Origin: Limimaricola cinnabarinus LL-001
GTDB taxonomy: Bacteria; Pseudomonadota; Alphaproteobacteria; Rhodobacterales; Rhodobacteraceae
Reading direction: 5' to 3'
DNA: 44,268 nt
Assembly (NCBI RefSeq): GCF_000466965.1
Contig: NZ_BATB01000028.1
Span: 1 to 44,268 of the forward strand
Positions 27,976 through 37,001 of the stretch are shown piece after piece. Position 1 is the first letter of the stretch; each line of letters opens with the position of its first letter. Below the pieces are notes generated by a model, which saw only the letters and a program-made list of their open reading frames with translations, was not told where the DNA came from and made no database searches. Both the position numbers and the translations under genes were made by a program.

Positions 27976-28577
27976 CGGCGCAGCATCTCCGCGGCGTCGG
28001 CCTCACGCCAGATCTCCTCGCCGATCCCGAAGAAATCGGCATGCGGGGCAAGGCGCCGCACGAGATCGAGGTCGAGCGCGCCCTCGGCCACCACCGGCAC
28101 CTCGATCATCATCGACCACCATTCGAACAGCTCGGCCTCGGCCTGCGGCGTGGTGCCCAGATCGGTGGCCCCCGCCGGGCCGAAGGAGACGTAATCCGCC
28201 CCCACCTCACCCGCGGTCATGCCGTCATGGCGCGAGTTGCCGCAAAACGTGCCGACGATCGCGTCTTCGCCGAGATCCTTGCGGGTGGCCCGCACCGAAC
28301 GCGAGCCATCGGTGAGATGCACGCCGTCGAGCCCGAGCCGGGTGACGAGCTTGGCATGGGTATCGATCACCAGCGCCACATCGCGCGCATGGGTGATCTC
28401 GCGCAGCGCGTCGGCGGCGCGGCTGATACGGTCCTCGTCGCGCGTGGCGAGCCCGAGGCGCACGCAGGCGACCTCCGTGGCATCGAGGCAGGCGGCGAGC
28501 CGGTCGGGAAACTCCGACAGTTCGAATTCGGGCGGGGTGACGAGATAGATCTGCGGCGCGTCGTCTTGGTCGCTCAT
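27951..28577 (-). CDS. ThiE/TenI-family protein without usual catalytic motifs
   Basis: The 208-residue protein has the TIM-barrel fold of thiamine phosphate synthase: YLVTPPEFEL, DVALVIDTHAKLVTRLGLDG followed by VHLTDG, GADYVSFGPAGATDLG, PVVAEGALDLDLV. However, the pyrophosphate-binding QLR-(E/K)-K is changed to VRLGLA, the INDR strand to VIDTH, and the TxTK loop after the GP motif is absent. It is therefore probably not a working thiamine phosphate synthase; a paralogue with another role is more likely. The ATG at 28577 is set by GCAGGAGGCCCTC. Its end overlaps olsA. Confidence 0.78.
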   Translation of the reverse strand: MSDQDDAPQIYLVTPPEFELSEFPDRLAACLDATEVACVRLGLATRDEDRISRAADALREITHARDVALVIDTHAKLVTRLGLDGVHLTDGSRSVRATRKDLGEDAIVGTFCGNSRHDGMTAGEVGADYVSFGPAGATDLGTTPQAEAELFEWWSMMIEVPVVAEGALDLDLVRRLAPHADFFGIGEEIWREADAAEMLRRYASAMAG

Positions 28578-28629
28578 GAGGGCCTCCTGCACTTCGAGGC
28601 CGCCCTATATCGGGGATCGCGGGGCTTGG

Positions 28630-28958
28630 CTACTTCGCAGGCAGGCTTTCGGCATGGGCGAAGGCCAGCGCCATCAGCGTGCCGCGTGAATCGTCGTCGG
28701 CCACCGTCTCGTCTTTGGCCGCGACCATGCCGCCCATCGGCTTCCCGGTGAACATCATCGGCCCGGTGCCGGGGATCTCCAACGCCTCGGCTTCGCGTTC
28801 CTTGCCGACCCGGAACATCGCGCCCTGCGAGGTGACGCCGCACAGCATGTTGCCGAAAAGCATGAAGCCAGACCGCCGAACATCCGCTTTTCCGAGATGC
28901 CCGGCCGCCCGTCCAGATCATCGCGCAACAACGCCGCCAGTCCTTCGTCATAGGCCAT
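28630..28958 (-). CDS. TfoX N-terminal-domain protein, frameshifted as given
   Basis: Read on the minus strand from ATG 28958 the protein starts MAYDEGLAALLRDDLDGRPG and ISEKRMFGGLA, the usual beginning of TfoX_N proteins. The frame then breaks near 28866. The rest, MLFGNMLCGVTSQGAMFRVG followed by GKPMGGM and AFAHAESLPAK to 28630, continues in the -1 frame. Adding one base (GAAGGC in place of GAAGC on the plus strand) gives an intact protein of about 109 residues. TfoX_N proteins are small and mostly uncharacterised; the link to competence is known only for the two-domain TfoX of gamma-proteobacteria. Confidence 0.8.
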
Positions 28959-29033
28959 CGGTGCCACTCCTTGTCTCGGACGTCCCTCGAGGCTACACCG
29001 CCGCGCATCCTTCCGCCTAGCCCCGGGACCACC

Positions 29034-29777
29034 ATGACCGACCCCAAGCCACAGCCCGCCTTCGTCCTGATCCGCCCGCAGATGGGCGAGAACATCGGTG
29101 CTGCGGCGCGCGCGATGTGGAACTTCGGCCTCGACAGGATGCGTGTCGTGGCCCCGCGCGACGGCTGGCCGCAGGAGCGGGCGGTGGCGCTGGCCTCCGG
29201 CGCAGGGCGGCTTCTGGACGAGGCGATGCTGGCAGGCGACACCGCCGAGGCGGTCTCGGACTGCACCTTCGTCTACGCCACCACGGCCCGTCCGCGCGGT
29301 CTCACCAAGGAGGTGATGACGCCCGAGGCCGCGATGCGCGACGCCGCCGAGCGGATCTCGCAGGGCCAGAAGGTCGCCGTGATGTTCGGACCCGAACGCG
29401 CGGGCATGGAGAACGACGACATCGCGCGCGCCAACGTCATCGTCTCGGTCCCGGTGAACCCCGAATTCGCCTCTCTCAACCTCGGGCAATGCGTGCTGCT
29501 CATGGCCTATGAGTGGCGTCGCGCCTCGACCGAGGTTGCCGATCGCCGGATTGAGATGGCGGGGGCCGAATGGGCGCAGGCGCATGAGGTCGAGAAGCTC
29601 GCCGAGCATTACGAGGAGCGGCTCGATGAGGCGGGGTTCTATTTCCCCGAGCACAAGGCCGCGCATATGAAGCAGACCATGCGCAACCTGTGGAGCCGGA
29701 TGCCTCTGACGCGTTCGGATGTGCAGACGCTGCACGGGGTGATGCGACAGATGGTCCGCTGGAAGGAGCGCGGCTGA
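29034..29777 (+). CDS. trmJ: tRNA (cytidine/uridine-2'-O-)-methyltransferase, TrmJ family
   Basis: The 247-residue protein is a SPOUT methyltransferase that in E. coli methylates the ribose at tRNA position 32. Motifs: FVLIRPQMGENIGAAARAMW with NFG (motif 1), VYATTARPRGLTKEV, VAVMFGPERAGMENDDIARA (motif 2) and IVSVPVNPEFASLNLGQCVL (motif 3, with the knot). The length matches TrmJ, including the C-terminal helical extension, which separates it from shorter TrmL. It is divergent from the TfoX gene, 75 bases away. The exact position modified is inferred. Confidence 0.87.
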   Translation: MTDPKPQPAFVLIRPQMGENIGAAARAMWNFGLDRMRVVAPRDGWPQERAVALASGAGRLLDEAMLAGDTAEAVSDCTFVYATTARPRGLTKEVMTPEAAMRDAAERISQGQKVAVMFGPERAGMENDDIARANVIVSVPVNPEFASLNLGQCVLLMAYEWRRASTEVADRRIEMAGAEWAQAHEVEKLAEHYEERLDEAGFYFPEHKAAHMKQTMRNLWSRMPLTRSDVQTLHGVMRQMVRWKERG

Positions 29778-29878
29778 GGGCGTAGCCCTTCGCGCGTTCC
29801 AAGTCGTTGCAATGGCGGGTGTTGTCGCCCGCAGGGTGCGCGCCTAGTCTGCGCGCCGATCAGACCGGAGGTCCCGAC

Positions 29879-31036
29879 ATGGCGAAACAGGCGGAAAAGC
29901 GACCCCGCTCCATTTTCGAGGAGGTGGGCACGAACCAGAAATCCGTCGCCACCCCCGGCGGCATCGACCGCGGTCGCGCCGATGCGCGCCGCGGGTTGCG
30001 GATCTGGCTCGGCATTCTCTTCGTGCTCGTCGCCGCCATCGTCTTCGTCGGTGGCATGACGCGGCTGACCGACAGCGGGCTGTCGATCACGGAATGGAAC
30101 CCGGTCTCGGGGGCCATCCCGCCGCTCTCGGCCGCCGATTGGGATGTCGAGTTCGCCAATTACAAGGCCAGTCCGCAATACGAGCTGATGAACCAGGGCA
30201 TGGAGATGTCCGAGTTCAAGCGCATCTTCTGGTGGGAATGGGGCCACCGCCAGCTTGGCCGCACCATCGGCCTCGTCTGGGCGCTGGGCTTTCTGGGCTT
30301 TCTTGTGACCAAGCGCATTCCGGCGGGCTTCAAGACCCGCTTTCTGGGTCTCGGTGCGCTGATCGGGCTTCAAGGCGCGGTCGGCTGGTGGATGGTTCAT
30401 AGTGGGCTTCAGGACGGCATGGTGACCGTCGCCTCCTACCGCCTCGCCACGCATCTCGGCCTCGCCTTCGCGATTCTTGGCCTGATCACGTGGTACATCC
30501 TGCGGCTCAAGCGGCGAGAGGTCGATCTGCTGCAGGCTCGCCGCTCGGCCGAGCGCAAGCTCTGGGGCGGGATGACCGGGCTGATGCATCTGGGCTTCTT
30601 GCAGATCATCCTCGGGGCGCTGGTGGCGGGGATCGACGCAGGCCGTGCCTTTCCGACCTGGCCGCTGATGGGCGACAGCTTCCTGCCGCCCGATCCGTTC
30701 CAGCTCGAGCCGATCTGGCGCAACTTCTTCGAGGATGCGGGGCTGGTGCAGTTCATCCACCGCATGTCGGGCTACCTGCTGATGATCCTCGGCGTCGTCG
30801 TCTGGTTGCGGGGCCGCCGGTCGCCGCACCCGTCGACCCGCCTCGCGGTCAATGCCGTGCTGGCGATGCTGGTGGTGCAGATGGTCCTCGGCATCGTCAC
30901 GGCGATCTACGCAGCGCCGCTCCATGCCGCGATCACGCATCAGCTCGGCGCGGTGCTGCTCTGGGTGCTGATCCTGCGCGCCCGCTTTCTCGCCCGCTAC
31001 CCCTATGTCCAGTCCCTCAGGAAGATCCGCAAATGA
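29879..31036 (+). CDS. ctaA: Heme A synthase
   Basis: CtaA oxidises the C8 methyl of heme O to make heme A for cytochrome aa3 oxidases. The 385-residue membrane protein has eight predicted helices and the four conserved heme-ligating histidines, in WEWGHRQLGR, RLATHLGLAF, FIHRMSGYLL and HAAITHQLGAVLLW; MTRLTDSGLSITEWNPVSGA is the hallmark of the proteobacterial (type 2) form. The start at 29879 has GGAGGTCCCGAC. It overlaps the M32 peptidase start by four bases, an arrangement I cannot explain functionally. Confidence 0.95.
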   Translation: MAKQAEKRPRSIFEEVGTNQKSVATPGGIDRGRADARRGLRIWLGILFVLVAAIVFVGGMTRLTDSGLSITEWNPVSGAIPPLSAADWDVEFANYKASPQYELMNQGMEMSEFKRIFWWEWGHRQLGRTIGLVWALGFLGFLVTKRIPAGFKTRFLGLGALIGLQGAVGWWMVHSGLQDGMVTVASYRLATHLGLAFAILGLITWYILRLKRREVDLLQARRSAERKLWGGMTGLMHLGFLQIILGALVAGIDAGRAFPTWPLMGDSFLPPDPFQLEPIWRNFFEDAGLVQFIHRMSGYLLMILGVVVWLRGRRSPHPSTRLAVNAVLAMLVVQMVLGIVTAIYAAPLHAAITHQLGAVLLWVLILRARFLARYPYVQSLRKIRK

Positions 31037-32501
31037 CCGTGTATGACGATCTGATGGCGCATGCGCGCGAGACCGAGGCGCTGGCGCAGGTGGCGGGCCG
31101 TCTCGGCTGGGATCAGGAGACGATGATGCCACGCGGCGCCGCCGCCCAGCGCGGCGAGGAATCGGCAGCGATGGAGGGCGTGCTGCACGCGCGCCGCACC
31201 GATTCGCGCTTTGGCGACTGGCTCGCGCAAGCCGAGGCGGGGGATGCGGTAGCCAAGGCCAACCTGCGCGAGATCCGCCGCGCCTACGAGCGCGCGAAGA
31301 AGGTGCCCGCAAAGCTCGCCGCCGAGATTGCCCGCGTCACCTCGGTGGCGCAGGGCGTCTGGGCCGAGGCCCGCGCCGCCGAGGATGTCGCGGCCTTCCT
31401 GCCGACCCTGCGGCGCGTCGTGGCGCTCCGTCAGGAGGAGGGGCAGGCTCTGGCACAGGGCGGGGACGTCTATGACGCGCTGCTCGACGATTACGAGCCG
31501 GGCGCCGGGCCGCCGAGCTCGACGAGATGTTCGGTGCCCTGCGTCCGCGCCTCGTGGCGCTGCGGGCGGCGATACTGGACAAGCCGCAGCCTGCCGCGCT
31601 TGCGGGCCGCTTCGACGAGGCGGCACAGCTGGCGCTTTCGCGCGAGCTGGCAGGGCTGTTCAGCTACGATTTTTCGCGCGGGCGTATCGACAAGGCGGTG
31701 CATCCCTTCTGCTCGGGATCCGGCAGCGATGTGCGTGTTACCACCCGCACCGATCCGGTCGATCCGTTCAACTGCCTTTATTCGACGATCCACGAGGTCG
31801 GTCACGCAAGCTACGAGCAGAACGTCGACCCCGACCACCTGCTGACGCCGATCGGACGGGGCGTGTCGATGGGCGTGCATGAAAGCCAGAGCCGGATCTA
31901 CGAGAACCAACTCGCGCGGTCTCCTGCCTTTGCAGGTTGGCTGCTGGGCCGTATGCGCGACACCTTCGGTGATATCGGCATCACCGACCCGATGGAATTC
32001 GCTCGCGCCGTCAACCGCGTCTCGAACGGCTATATCCGCACCGAGGCGGACGAGGTGCAGTACAACCTGCATGTCATGATGCGCTTCGATCTCGAGCGGA
32101 CGCTGATTTCCGGCGATCTGGCGGTGGACGACCTCGAAGCGGCCTGGAACGACCGTTTTGCCGCCGATTTCGGCTTTGCCGTCGACAAGCCCTCGAATGG
32201 CTGCCTGCAGGACGTGCACTGGTCGGTGGGATTGATGGGGTATTTCCCGACCTACAGCCTCGGCAACGTCTATGCGGGCTGCCTGCACGCGGCGCTGCGG
32301 GCCGACCGGCCCGCCCTCGACGCCGAACTGGCGCGCGGCGACCTCTCGGGTGCCACGACATGGCTGCGCGACAAGGTGCAACGCCACGGGGCGCTGATGT
32401 CGCCGCGCGAGACGATCAAAGCGGCTTGTGGTGCAGCACCGTCCGAAGCGCCGCTGCTCGATTATCTCGAAGCCAAGTTCAGTGCGCTCTACGATCTATG
32501 A
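31033..32501 (+). CDS. M32-family carboxypeptidase, frameshifted as given
   Basis: M32 metallocarboxypeptidases remove C-terminal residues from peptides in the cytoplasm. The first part starts MTVYDDLMAHARETEALAQV and GWDQETMMPRGAAAQRGEE, as in this family. The frame breaks at about 31505-31512 inside YEPGA-; from ELDEMFGALRPRL it runs in the -1 frame. That part contains the zinc motif HEVGHASYEQN, GVHESQSRIYEN, EADEVQYNLHVMMRFDLE and DVHWSVGLMGYFPTY. One added base gives about 489 residues, the normal length. The missing base lies in a CCGGGCC run. It overlaps ctaA and ends just before a strong terminator. Confidence 0.9.
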
Positions 32502-32516
32502 TTTGCCGGCCACCCA

Positions 32517-32558
32517 TGTAAAAACCCCCGCGACCGTAAGGTAGCGGGGGTTTTTACA
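32517..32558. terminator. Bidirectional intrinsic terminator
   Basis: Perfect 15-bp arms TGTAAAAACCCCCGC (32517-32531) and GCGGGGGTTTTTACA (32544-32558), with an inner ACC-GTAA-GGT helix closing on a GNRA-type tetraloop. The A run on one side and T run on the other give U tracts to both transcripts. It serves the M32 gene on the plus strand and the methyltransferase gene on the minus strand. Confidence 0.92.
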
Positions 32559-32567
32559 TTTCGAGCC

Positions 32568-33581
32568 CTAGCTCCGGCGACGGCCGCGCCGCGCCGCGCG
32601 TTCAGGGCCTGCGCCATCGGTCCCGTCTGAGGCCGAGGAGAAGCCGCCCAGCTTCTCGACGATGGTTTCCAGCGTCGGACGCTCGCCGCGCGGGCGGGTC
32701 TCCAGCGCCTCGCGCATGGCGCGCAGATGGTCCGGCATGGTGCCGCAGCAGCCACCGATGATCGTCGCACCCGCGTCCCGCGCGAGGCAGGCATAGTCGG
32801 CCATCAGCTCGGGCGTTCCGTCGTAATGGATATGGCCATCCTGATACTTGGGGATGCCGGCATTGCCCTTGGCGATGATCGGCCGCTCCGGCCCGGCGGC
32901 GGTAAAGCCCAGAACCGTGCGCAACAGGTCCGACGCCCCGGTGCCGCAATTGGCGCCGAAGGCCAGCGGCGCGTGGTCGAGCTTGCCGACCATCTTGACC
33001 ATGTCGGCGCTGGTCAGGCCCATCATCGTGCGGCCCGCCGTGTCGAAGCTCATGGTGCCGCACCAAGGCATGTCGGCCTTGCCGAACGCCTCGGCGGCGG
33101 CGCGGAACTCCTCGGCGGCCGAGATCGTCTCGACCCAGAGCACATCGGCGCCGCCCGCCTTCAGGCCCTCGGCCTGCTCGTGGAACATTTCGACCGCGAT
33201 CTCGTGGGTGAGGCTGCCCATCGGCGCCATGATGTCGCCCGTGGGGCCGACCGAACCTGCCACGATCACCGTGCGGCCCGCCTTGTCGGCGACCTCGCGG
33301 CCCAGCTCGGCGGCAGCCTTGTTGAGTTCGAACACCCGGTCCTGCGCCTGATGCAGCTTGAGCCGCGAGGCGTTGCCGCCGAAGCTGTTGGTCAGGAACA
33401 GGTCCGATCCCGCATCGACGGCACCGGCATAGAGCGCACGGATCTTGTCCTGTTCGGTCACGTTCCAAAGCTCGGGCGCGTCGCCCGAGCTCAGACCCAT
33501 GTTGAACAGGTTCGTCCCCGTGGCCCCGTCGGCCAGAAGCCAGTCACGGGTTTCGAGAAGTCGGGTAAGCGCGTCGGTCAT
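32568..33581 (-). CDS. bmt: Betaine-homocysteine S-methyltransferase (Bmt)
   Basis: The enzyme uses glycine betaine to methylate homocysteine to methionine. The 337-residue protein has a homocysteine-methyltransferase barrel: WLLADGATGTNLFNMGLSSG, FLTNSFGGNASRLKL, VAGSVGPTGDIMAPMG, and the zinc cysteines in FGANCGTGASD and IIGGCCGTMPDH. GLSSGDAPELWN is typical of the alphaproteobacterial Bmt. The C-terminal tail ends in a basic stretch (RAARRGRRRS). The ATG at 33581 lies inside the end of the MprF-like gene and has no clear binding site, so coupling to that gene is likely. Confidence 0.9.
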   Translation of the reverse strand: MTDALTRLLETRDWLLADGATGTNLFNMGLSSGDAPELWNVTEQDKIRALYAGAVDAGSDLFLTNSFGGNASRLKLHQAQDRVFELNKAAAELGREVADKAGRTVIVAGSVGPTGDIMAPMGSLTHEIAVEMFHEQAEGLKAGGADVLWVETISAAEEFRAAAEAFGKADMPWCGTMSFDTAGRTMMGLTSADMVKMVGKLDHAPLAFGANCGTGASDLLRTVLGFTAAGPERPIIAKGNAGIPKYQDGHIHYDGTPELMADYACLARDAGATIIGGCCGTMPDHLRAMREALETRPRGERPTLETIVEKLGGFSSASDGTDGAGPERAARRGRRRS

Positions 33582-35538
33582 TGGCGGGGCCTGTCTGGTC
33601 AGTGAGGCGCGGCGCAGCGCCGCGGAAGACCGGGAGCCGGATCGGCCGCCGGGCGGTATCGCCGCCCTTCTGCACCGGAGCGCCGCCGAATTCAATGTCG
33701 GGGATCGGCGGTTCGGCGTCGAGCGGCGCGGGCACGTGCACGGCGCGCGCGATCTCGATCCCGGCGCGCAACAGGCCGAGGCGGGTCGGGGCGGCGGCAT
33801 AGAGCGGCCGCCAGCCGGGCCCGAAGCCGCGCTTGAACTGTTCGAGCCCCGCGCCGCCGGGCCGGGCCGCCACCTTGGCGCAGACCCATCCGGGCATCCA
33901 GCGCGGCATCTGTGGCAGCGCGGCGAGCGACAGCTGCGGCACCTGTGCCGCGCGGGCGGCCTCGATCGCGGCGAGGATCAGCGCCATCATTGTGCCATCG
34001 GGGGCCGTGCCGGTCTGGCGCATCAGGTCGAGGGTCCAGTCGCCCCGGCCTTGATGGAAGCTGGCGAAGGCCACCAGTTCGCCCTCGTGCCGGGCCAGCG
34101 CGACGAATTGGTGGTTCAGAAGCTCGGGGCAGAACCGCCCCATCGAAAACCCTCGCTCGCCGCCCGAGCGCGCGGCCCAGTCGGCATGGATGCGCGCCAT
34201 CTCGTCCAAGGGCAGGATTTGCGGCGCGGTTTCGATCGTAACACCTGCCTTGGCCACGGATTTCAGCTTGCGGCGCAGGCCGCGGCAGGCGGGCCGATCG
34301 AGGCTCCAGCGGGCGGTGTCGATCACCGCCTCGGTGGCGATCCGTTCGACCGCCCAGCCCGCCGCGCGGGCGCGGATCGCCATGCGGGGCCCGCATTTGT
34401 AGATCGCCGCGTTGAAGCCGAGACGGCTGGCATGGGCGCGCAGCGCCGAAAGTTCGGGGCGGCCCAGCGGCTCACCGATCGCGGCCAGCGTGCCGCCGGT
34501 GCGCCGCACGAGCCAGCCGCTCTCCTGATCGGGCGACAGCAGAATCCGCGCGCTTTGCCAGACGAGACCCCATTCGGCCTGCGGCGCGCAGGACAGCGCC
34601 CGGTGCCGCGCCGCCCCTTCGGCCGAGGTCAGGCCCGGCCGTACATCGATGGTCATCGGGCGGATCAGCAGGAGCAGCGCCAGCAGCGCGGGCACCGCGT
34701 GATAGACGACGCGGTAGCCGATCATCGCGGCAATCAGGTCGGCCTCGGGCACCTGCGGCAGCAGCGCCAGAAGGCACAGCTCGAACGCGCCGACGCCGCC
34801 GGGGCTCTGGCTGGCGAGGCCCGCGCCCAGCGCCGCGAGATAGGCGAAGATTGCCGCCGAGGCCGGGATCTCGACGTCCGCCGGCAGCAGGAGCCAGAGC
34901 ACGGCGCCCGCGGCGCAGGTGTCGATGGCGGTCCAGACGATCAGCCGGGGCAGCGTGCCCGCCCGCATCTGCGGCAGGCCGGGCAGGCGGGTGATCCGCG
35001 ACACCCCCGCGATCACCACGATCGCCAGAAGCGCGGCCAGCGCCGTGTGCCCATCGAGCAAGAGCAACGACAGCCCCGCCAGCACGCCAAGCGCCCCCAT
35101 GAAGGAGGCCGAAACCCACAGCGACAGCCGCGTCGCCGTCCATAGGTCGCATTCGGGCAGGCTGCGCCAGCGCACCAGCGCGCCGGTGAGGCTGCCGAAG
35201 CCCACGGTCTGCGCGATGGCCATGGCGCGCATGCCCGCCGCGCGGGCGCGGGCGGGAGCGATGCCGGTGCCCATGGCACGGTGCAACACCACGTCGTATT
35301 GACCCAAGGCCCAGAGGCTCAAGGCGGTGCAGGCCAGAGCGCCGATCCATTGCTGCGGAGGCAGCGCCCGAAGCGCGGGCCAGACCGCGCCGAAATCGAT
35401 GGTCTCGCAGCGCTGCGCCAGAAGCCATGCGCCAAGGCCCAATGCCAGCAACGGCAACAGCCGCAGCGCGGTTCGCCCAAAGCTGAGCGGAAGGGACCGG
35501 GCTCCGCGCGTGGCGGGTTCAGGCGAGGATGCGGACAT
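33544..35538 (-). CDS. MprF/LpiA-like membrane protein with DUF2156 domain
   Basis: The 664-residue protein has an N-terminal membrane part of about 300 residues (UPF0104-like: SLWALGQYDVVLHRAMGTGI, TVGFGSLTGALVRWRSL, SQSPGGVGAFELCLLALLPQ, then YRVVYHAVPAL). A C-terminal GNAT-like DUF2156 domain follows (ALSCAPQAEWGLV near the junction, GWLVRRTGGTLAAIGEPLGR, RMAIRARAAGWAVERI, FSMGRFCPELLNHQFVALAR). This is the layout of MprF/LpiA, which transfers lysine or another amino acid from tRNA to phosphatidylglycerol and flips it. The amino acid used cannot be read here. The last 38 bases overlap bmt. Confidence 0.85.
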   Translation of the reverse strand: MSASSPEPATRGARSLPLSFGRTALRLLPLLALGLGAWLLAQRCETIDFGAVWPALRALPPQQWIGALACTALSLWALGQYDVVLHRAMGTGIAPARARAAGMRAMAIAQTVGFGSLTGALVRWRSLPECDLWTATRLSLWVSASFMGALGVLAGLSLLLLDGHTALAALLAIVVIAGVSRITRLPGLPQMRAGTLPRLIVWTAIDTCAAGAVLWLLLPADVEIPASAAIFAYLAALGAGLASQSPGGVGAFELCLLALLPQVPEADLIAAMIGYRVVYHAVPALLALLLLIRPMTIDVRPGLTSAEGAARHRALSCAPQAEWGLVWQSARILLSPDQESGWLVRRTGGTLAAIGEPLGRPELSALRAHASRLGFNAAIYKCGPRMAIRARAAGWAVERIATEAVIDTARWSLDRPACRGLRRKLKSVAKAGVTIETAPQILPLDEMARIHADWAARSGGERGFSMGRFCPELLNHQFVALARHEGELVAFASFHQGRGDWTLDLMRQTGTAPDGTMMALILAAIEAARAAQVPQLSLAALPQMPRWMPGWVCAKVAARPGGAGLEQFKRGFGPGWRPLYAAAPTRLGLLRAGIEIARAVHVPAPLDAEPPIPDIEFGGAPVQKGGDTARRPIRLPVFRGAAPRLTDQTGPANDRRAYPTSRNP

Positions 35539-35690
35539 GGGCGCGGCTCGGGGTCAGAGGGCCTGAATACCGTCGCGGCGGTCGGCCGGACAGTATCGGA
35601 CTTTGATTGAAAATCGGGCTTGTGCAGGAGGGGCGAGCCACCGAAAAGAGATCCCCGGGGCCGTAGGAAAGGCGGTAGAGAAACAGGGTA

Positions 35691-36005
35691 TCAGTTTTCC
35701 TGCAACAGCTCCGACTTGGCTGCGATGGTGAACTCGGCCATCTTCTCGCGGATCTCTTCGTCGCTCATCAGGTGGCCTATGTCGCGGCGCAGCTTGCGGA
35801 ACACGTCGTCGTCGCCCGCCTCCTGAAACTCGGCCTTGATGACCTCGCGGGTATAGTCGGCGGCGGCGTCGCCCTCCTTGCCCAGCAGGCCGGCGGCCCA
35901 GAAGCCGAGCATCCGGTTGCGCCGGGCTTCGGCGCGGAACTTCATCTCTGCATCATGCGCGAACTTCGCCTCGAACGCATGCTCCCGTTCATCGAAAATC
36001 GTCAT
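35691..36005 (-). CDS. F1-ATPase inhibitor subunit zeta (DUF1476)
   Basis: The 104-residue protein starts MTIFDEREHAFEAKFAHDAE and continues MKFRAEARRNRMLGFWAAGL, then ends AAKSELLQEN. This is the DUF1476 family, shown in Paracoccus denitrificans to be the zeta subunit that inhibits ATP hydrolysis by F1. The N-terminal segment is the inhibitory region. I used the ATG at 36005, where family similarity begins. It is divergent from purC, a neighbourhood often seen in Rhodobacterales, with the two starts 181 bases apart. Confidence 0.92.
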   Translation of the reverse strand: MTIFDEREHAFEAKFAHDAEMKFRAEARRNRMLGFWAAGLLGKEGDAAADYTREVIKAEFQEAGDDDVFRKLRRDIGHLMSDEEIREKMAEFTIAAKSELLQEN

Positions 36006-36140
36006 TTGACTTGCCTTTCCGCGCCTCCGCCCCATGCAATAAAGGATACGCCCCGCGACACCTTGCCCGCAAGGGGGGCTTGGACTATGAGGCCCTCAAG
36101 GCCGCGTTACGCAGCAATCCGGTCACGGACCTGCTGCGTC

Positions 36141-36157
36141 GCCCCGACATCCGGGGC
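36141..36157 (+). promoter_or_regulatory. Hairpin in purC leader
   Basis: GCCCCG and CGGGGC pair around ACATC, 29 bases before purC. It is a small GC-rich stem and could affect translation of purC. The rest of the 36006-36186 gap holds no recognised gene and must contain both divergent promoters. Confidence 0.25.
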
Positions 36158-36186
36158 CTTGGCGCGCGAAACCCCGTGGAGAGCGC

Positions 36187-36948
36187 ATGGCACGTCGCAA
36201 GAAGATTTACGAGGGCAAGGCGAAGATCCTTTATGAAGGCCCCGAGCCGGGAACGCTGGTCCAGTATTTCAAGGATGACGCGACCGCCTTCAACGCCGAG
36301 AAGAAGGCGGTGATCGAGGGCAAGGGCGTGCTCAACAACCGCTTGTCCGAATTCTTCATGACTGGGCTGCAGTCGATCGGCGTGCCGACGCATTTCATCA
36401 AGCGGCTGAACATGCGCGAGCAGTTGATTCGTCAGGTGGAAATCATTCCGCTCGAAGTCATCGTGCGCAATTTTGCCGCCGGTTCCATGGCCAAACGTCT
36501 GGGCATGGAAGAAGGCGCGCCGTTGCCGCGTCCGATCATCGAGTTCTCCTACAAGGACGACAAGCTCGGCGATCCGCTGGTGCCCGAGGAATACATCATC
36601 GCCTTCGGCTGGGCCTCGCAGCAGGATCTCGACGACATCGTGGCGCTGGCTCTCAGGGTCAACGACTTCATGTCGGGTGTCATGCACGGCGTCGGCATCA
36701 AGCTGGTGGATTTCAAGATCGAGATCGGCCGGATCTGGGACAACGACTTCCAGCGCCTCGTCGTGGCCGACGAGATCTCGCCCGACAGCTGCCGGCTGTG
36801 GGACATCGAGACCGGCCAGAAGCTCGACAAGGACGTGTTCCGCAAGGATCTGGGCAGCCTCACGGATGCCTATACCGAGGTGGCGCGACGCTTGGGCGTG
36901 CTGCCCTCGAACGTGACCCACCGTCCCCGCCCGACGCTCATCAACTGA
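36187..36948 (+). CDS. purC: Phosphoribosylaminoimidazole-succinocarboxamide synthase
   Basis: PurC joins aspartate to CAIR to form SAICAR in purine synthesis. The 253-residue protein carries the family signatures [13 protein letters not shown] (nucleotide loop), [49 protein letters not shown] and [13 protein letters not shown]. Length is normal. A GTGGAGAGCGC sequence precedes the ATG. It is first in a purC-purS-purQ series; purL, whose product works with PurS and PurQ, is not in the window. Confidence 0.97.
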   Translation: MARRKKIYEGKAKILYEGPEPGTLVQYFKDDATAFNAEKKAVIEGKGVLNNRLSEFFMTGLQSIGVPTHFIKRLNMREQLIRQVEIIPLEVIVRNFAAGSMAKRLGMEEGAPLPRPIIEFSYKDDKLGDPLVPEEYIIAFGWASQQDLDDIVALALRVNDFMSGVMHGVGIKLVDFKIEIGRIWDNDFQRLVVADEISPDSCRLWDIETGQKLDKDVFRKDLGSLTDAYTEVARRLGVLPSNVTHRPRPTLIN

Positions 36949-37001
36949 GGCGTCGGGTCGACCGGACCGACTGACAGATCGAAGAAGAAGGAGCGGCGCG
37001 C

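Noticed and set aside
29639-31312. 557-codon open frame on the minus strand over ctaA
   Set aside because: It is antisense to ctaA with low-complexity Arg/Ala/Gln composition.
33445-35145. 566-codon plus-strand frame opposite the MprF-like gene
   Set aside because: The opposite strand encodes a recognisable membrane protein; this frame is a GC shadow.
36011-36313. Possible small gene overlapping the start of purC
   Set aside because: A short piece looks protein-like ([20 protein letters not shown]) but the frame runs into purC, has no good start or ribosome binding site and no recognised family.
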